64,000 nucleotides of DNA, taken from Ancylostoma caninum. Lineage: Eukaryota; Nematoda; Chromadorea; Rhabditida; Ancylostomatidae. The notes beneath the pieces were generated by a model that searched no databases, had not been told where the DNA came from, and saw only the letters and a program-made list of their open reading frames with translations. The stretch is taken from NCBI GenBank assembly GCA_037903475.1, contig JBAJFG010000262.1:806001-870000 (forward strand). The letters run 5' to 3'. Position 1 is the stretch's first letter; every line of letters starts with the position of its first letter. This document shows positions 60,301-64,000 of the stretch, in pieces. The position numbers and the translations under genes were made by a program.

Positions 60301-62725
60301 ATTCATCCATTCGGTTATTCTATTAGTGAGTGAGTTTGAACTTCAACCATATTAAGGTTGGAAAATGTGTAGATTTGAATAAGTCATGACTTGGCTGTGG
60401 AAACCACTGATCTTCGAACAGCACCAGATTTAAAAAGGAACCTATGGAAAGACCTTCTGTGGCAACGTCCTTTCCCATGGTCATCGCTAGTGTCTCGGAA
60501 GTTATCTAATTGTAAGGTGTACTAACGCGTTCCCAGGAAAAGGGCTTGCGAGCATAAAGAATGGGTACTAATACAAGGTGCAGGCATATTGCATAAGAGA
60601 TGTGGACGGACTAATGCAGTACGCACTTTGAATAGTTAAAGGCCCTTGTTTTTCGAATAACATTGGAGAATACCTTGCAATGTGTCCTTCTTTTTTCCTC
60701 GTCGTTTTCATAGGAACGTGCATTGCGACTGAAATAAATGTGAGTACCAATAAAAATAACTGTGAAATTGCAGCTGTGTAGAGGTGGTGACGACAAGGTT
60801 AGTTCTAATCAAACTTACAGCGCTAGCTGCAACGGCATGAACATCATTTGTGCTTTGAATGTCAAACTACAACCATATCTGGCCGGTGTTCACCTTAGCA
60901 CAGTCTTGTACGGGAACTGCAAAACGTTTTTTTATTATTGGTAAGCGAAGAAGAACATTATACCTAAGAAATTCGTGAAAAAAAAACGCAAAAGCGAACA
61001 AAAACAGCGACGAAAATAAAAAGGCGAATGAGAGAGCAAAACTACTTATAACGTCACAAAAACAGCAAGTTTATGTGCAACAACCAGCTAAATCAGTTAA
61101 AACATTAAAAGAAAACAAGAGCGAAGAACCCTGACAAGGTCCGATTTGAATGCCAGCGTCCTTTTCCGTTGTGCATTTGCATCCGTGTGTTTATTCTTCC
61201 ATACGATGTTACACATCTTTTAAAGGGGCTTTCATACATTTGCCGCGGCGGCGCCGCCGCCGCCGCGGCAAAAGCTGCCGCCGAGCGGCATGCCGCGCTT
61301 TCACACAAACGTCACCCAGCGACAAAATACCCCCTCGACCATTCCTTGCCGCTTGCCGCTGGGCGACGTCGCCGGGCGGCGCCGCGGCAAAAAAGTAAAC
61401 AAGCTCTTGTCGCGGCGACGTCGCCGGCCTATGCTTAACCATGGGCGACTGCCGCCGCGGCAAATGTATGAAAGCCACTTAAGGTACGCGGGTCCCACAG
61501 CAAAAATCTTAGGTACGCGGCTCGCACTGCGCTTAGCCACGCCCACAAGTTTAGGCGCGCGGCTCGCACGCTGGAGTTGTCTGAGTATGAAGCGCCTTCG
61601 GCCTTCGGAGGTGGTGTCAAGCATGCCAGATCTCACTAAATGATCTCGGAGCAACTTCTATTCCTTGTCGCGGCGCGGCTGATAGATGATGCGGAGCGGC
61701 AGACTAGAAGGGCGATATTTCGTTGTGCAAAACTGATTGACTGTTACTGTAAATACATGTCAATTTTCCTTACTTATGCAGTATTTCTTTATTACTGTAT
61801 ACTAATGGTCGCCAAAGCTACTAGCGATTGTTCGGAAAAAAGAATTTCTGGATATGGGCGCGAAAAGGAAAAGTTGCAAGTTTTGGAGATCTCTTCAATG
61901 AACTGAAATTGATGCTAAGTTACAACGAATAATCTCTGCCTGAATAGACATTTCAAAAACCCACCCACTTCAGTAGCTCCGTTCACAATCAAAAATCTCA
62001 AATACCACTATTTGAAACCTGAATCCCCCCTCCTTCTCAGAGTCCTCTTTTCCCCTGTAAGAGTAAGTAACGGGAACCAAGCACACATTATCATTGAAAA
62101 ATATTTAGAAATTTGTAACAGCATTAGCTACCTCAAAGCTGTACTCAATTAATACGGAAGATATTTGGGGTGGCTTTGTAAGACTTCTAGACAAATCCTG
62201 ACAAAGTTAGTAGCTTCGCTTTACATACCTTGGCGCCTTCACTGGCATATGTGTACGAACCAATTTCAAAGCTTTCTATCTCTACAGCCCACTTGTTATC
62301 CATGGCTAACGGCGCATAGAACATGTTTCTGTCACAGTGGATATCATCATATCCACCATATGTTATGTAACCTCCAATCTGTCCCTGTCTATCAGTTGCC
62401 TGAAAGCCAAAAAAATTAAAACTACATCTCTCAAGCAACAGCAGTAACGTTGCAGAAATAGACAGCAAACTAACACTTCTGTTCATCCAAACTGTGAATT
62501 GTTTACTATCGAGATAGCGCGCTAACACTGAAATTGGTGCACGCATCTAAAATGACATTTATAACAATGCAGATTCATGAAATATGGGGGAAAGCTACAA
62601 CGAAAAACCAACATTGTCGAATTCATTCCATCCAAGACCAAACACACCATCGATAGGAACTGTGCCGAAGAAAGGTGCCAGTGAGTTAGCCACGCCAAAC
62701 GGCTGCCCATGCCAAACAGTCAGCT
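57332..62725 (-). CDS. Aspartic protease gene G, 3' part with giant intron (group 2)
   Basis: A1 aspartic protease of which exons 4 to 8 are visible on the minus strand: 62613-62725, 62475-62546, 62229-62399, 57532-57753 and 57332-57478 (240 residues). Junctions are GT..AG. Exon 4 has FGVANSLAPFFGTVPIDGVF, exon 7 ALSDTGTSWIGV (C-terminal catalytic Asp intact), and the end is ..NKRIGISVARPQRN. Exon 6 is one codon longer than in the paralogues. Intron 6 is 4.5 kb (57754-62228) and full of repeats, against 54-1125 bases in the other genes. Exons 1-3, with the first catalytic motif, are not found in 62726-64000, where a CR1-like RT lies. They may be beyond the window or lost. It could be a working gene with large introns or a dying one. 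Confidence 0.85.
57875..58782. mobile_element. Mariner-type element in intron 6 of gene G
   Basis: The ends begin TTAGGTTGAGGAATTATAA (left) and the near-identical complement (right), flanked by TA at 57873-57874 and 58783-58784. Length is 908 bp. The terminal repeat starts like the other mariners but then differs, so it is a separate family. No recognisable transposase; probably internally deleted or decayed. Confidence 0.75.
58783..61223. other. Intronic region with simple repeats
   Basis: Inside intron 6 of gene G. Besides the 22-bp repeat array at 59351 there is a GC-richer part at 58880-59200 and otherwise AT-rich DNA. TCTGCGTCTCTCACTCCTTA near 59722 resembles a stretch near 12735, so a dispersed repeat is likely. 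Confidence 0.4.
59351..59482. repeat. 22-bp tandem repeat, six copies
   Basis: GAAT starts recur at 59351, 59373, 59395, 59417, 59439 and 59461, each followed by a GCTGCGGT.CTTC-like sequence. Related segments in inverted orientation occur at 59268-59310 and 59640-59663. Confidence 0.8.
61224..61478. mobile_element. GC-rich foldback element with TTAA flanks
   Basis: The ends share GGCTTTCATACATTTGCCGC in inverted orientation, flanked by TTAA on both sides (61220-61223 and 61479-61482). Length 255 bp. The interior is made of GCCGC-rich palindromes (for example GCGGCGGCGCCGCCGCCGC). A TTAA duplication is typical of piggyBac-type elements and their MITEs. Confidence 0.75.
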
Positions 62726-63149
62726 CTAAACACAGCTACTGAGAACTATTCTACCTTCTCTAAGTTTTAAGAGAAAGGGAGTCCCTGAAATTTATTAGAA
62801 CCTCTTTTAACAAACCCCATGAAGTTTTTGGGATATCATTCACACAGTCAAGCAGCTCTAGCATCGTTGGTTGTGGCCTGATCCATCTTCCCAGCACCAG
62901 TTCATCTATACTGCCTACGGCAACATTTATTGAAATTTTGCTGTATCGGAAGGCACTGCCCACTTTTTTTAAAAGCAGCATTCGGAGACTACTTTAGCAG
63001 CACCTGATTGACGGAAATTCATGTCCGTATAAGTTGCTCGGTTGCCTTGGTAGGCATCGATGAAACTAGATTCTATATCTACTTTGCCAGAATTCTGAAA
63101 TCGACCTAGTCTCCCTTACGGTTAAACCCTGAAGAAGTCTTTCGGTTCT
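62726..63149. other. Upstream of gene G exon 4, nothing recognised
   Basis: Expected place of intron 3 and exon 3 of gene G. No DTGSS-type motif is present on the minus strand. May be a decayed 5' part of the LINE that follows. Confidence 0.4.
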
Positions 63150-63960
63150 ATGGAGGGGGAAAAGAGAAAACATTGGAGAAATCAAGGATCTGGAAAGAAC
63201 GGGTTTGAATTATCGTTACGAAATCTCTGGGTTAACAGCGGGGAACCACAAGGAGGTGTCCTCTCCCCTGTGCTATTCAATATATACACTTTCGAACTCC
63301 CAACCTTGATTTCTAGCCAAGTATACAATGCTGCGCATTCGCTGATGATATTAAGATTAACAAAGATATCTCTGATGTTAGTGACCGTTACCGATTTGTT
63401 ACTCAAAACGTCATTGACTTAGTTGAAAATTGGTCCAAGACATGGGCGCTCCCACTATCATCCCAAAAGACCAAACTCCAAGGAATCGGTTCCAATACCC
63501 CTGAATTCATTTACTTTCTTGTGGGATTTCGAAAGAAGAGGTGGATCATATCAAAGGTCTAAGTTTCGTAATAAACAATAAACTTGACTTTGAACAACAT
63601 TGTGACATGATCACTCGAAGGCTTACGTACTTCTCCACAAATTATTCAGATTCATTTCTACCAAAGATTCTCGAGTTCTTATTCAGGCATATAAATCATA
63701 TGTAAGACCATTATTAGAGCATGGCACTGTTGTGTTTAGTCCACGAAAAAAAAAGAAACTTGTTAATAAACTAGAAAGACCTCAACATGTTCGAAAAAGT
63801 GATTCCCGGAAGATTTCCGCATGACACAGAAGGAGTCTGGAGCCAAACTCCTTCTGTGTCATGCGGAAATACATCACCAGAGGAAATAACAACAAACCAG
63901 TCATTCTTAGAGCCAGAAGTAATCTGAGATTTAATTTCGTCTCCAACAGAGCAGGTTCGA
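63150..63960 (+). pseudogene. CR1-like RT fragment 3
   Basis: Reads LWVNSGEPQGGVLSPVLFNI, then in a shifted frame AFADDIKINKDISDVSDRY (FADD catalytic box), GLSFVINNKLDFEQH, and IQAYKSYVRPLLEHGTVVFS. A perfect 24-bp inverted repeat at 63813-63870 replaces about 65 residues present in the copy at 55503-55925. After it the frame resumes as YITRGNNNKPVILRARSN. Several frameshifts; inactive. Confidence 0.85.
63813..63870. repeat. Perfect 24-bp inverted repeat at a deletion junction
   Basis: 63813-63836 (ATTTCCGCATGACACAGAAG and on) and 63847-63870 are perfect reverse complements with a ten-base loop. Confidence 0.9.
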
Positions 63961-64000
63961 AGTGTGCTAAGTTAAGTAGAAAGCAAGGGTTACCAGACAG

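Overview
The window looks like nuclear DNA of a nematode, most likely a strongylid such as a hookworm. The evidence is gene architecture (short introns, 8-exon pepsin-family genes, acceptor sites placed 0-2 bases before the start codon as expected for spliced-leader trans-splicing), AT-rich intergenic DNA, and mariner copies of the kind described from hookworms. The species assignment is inference.

The only host genes I can support are seven secreted A1 (pepsin-family) aspartic proteases: a 3' part at 8-1001 (+), complete genes at 6448-8532 (-), 12880-15193 (+), 31216-33946 (+), 24273-26249 (-) and 40880-43325 (-), and a 3' part at 57332-62725 (-). Exon lengths and phases are nearly identical between them. 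Two subfamilies are present. Group 1 (8, 6448, 12880, 31216) has exon lengths 104 or 116, 131, 228, 116, 72, 168, 222, 141. Group 2 (24273, 40880, 57332) has a longer exon 2 where visible and a 147-nt last exon. The gene at 24273-26249 has an altered second catalytic motif (DTA-TT instead of DTG-T/S). All complete genes encode a signal peptide and a short propeptide. By analogy with nematode ASP/APR enzymes they probably digest protein in the gut; that function is not shown by the sequence.

The rest is a dense graveyard of mobile DNA. 1598-2710 is a Penelope-like element. 21800-23524 is a Tc1-like element with TA target duplication and a 164-bp internal duplication. 29002-30276 and 49810-51085 are two decayed mariners with intact ends. 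34350-38070 is a CR1-like non-LTR element split by a 1.18-kb terminal-inverted-repeat element (35348-36524) with a TAA duplication. 47183-52263 is a DIRS/PAT-like tyrosine-recombinase retroelement on the minus strand, and the second mariner sits inside the Tyr codon of its YLDD catalytic motif. Further CR1-like pieces lie at 52714-53254, 55330-55925 and 63150-64000. Small foldback elements lie at 13957-14269, 44922-45515, 53666-54775, 57875-58782 and 61224-61478, and two abutting long inverted repeats occupy 18294-20970.

The layout suggests an aspartic protease family that expanded by tandem and inverted duplication in a repeat-rich region. One exon-1 duplicate (26495-26591), a gene with a 4.5-kb repeat-filled intron (57332-62725) and a catalytic-motif variant show that the array is still diverging.
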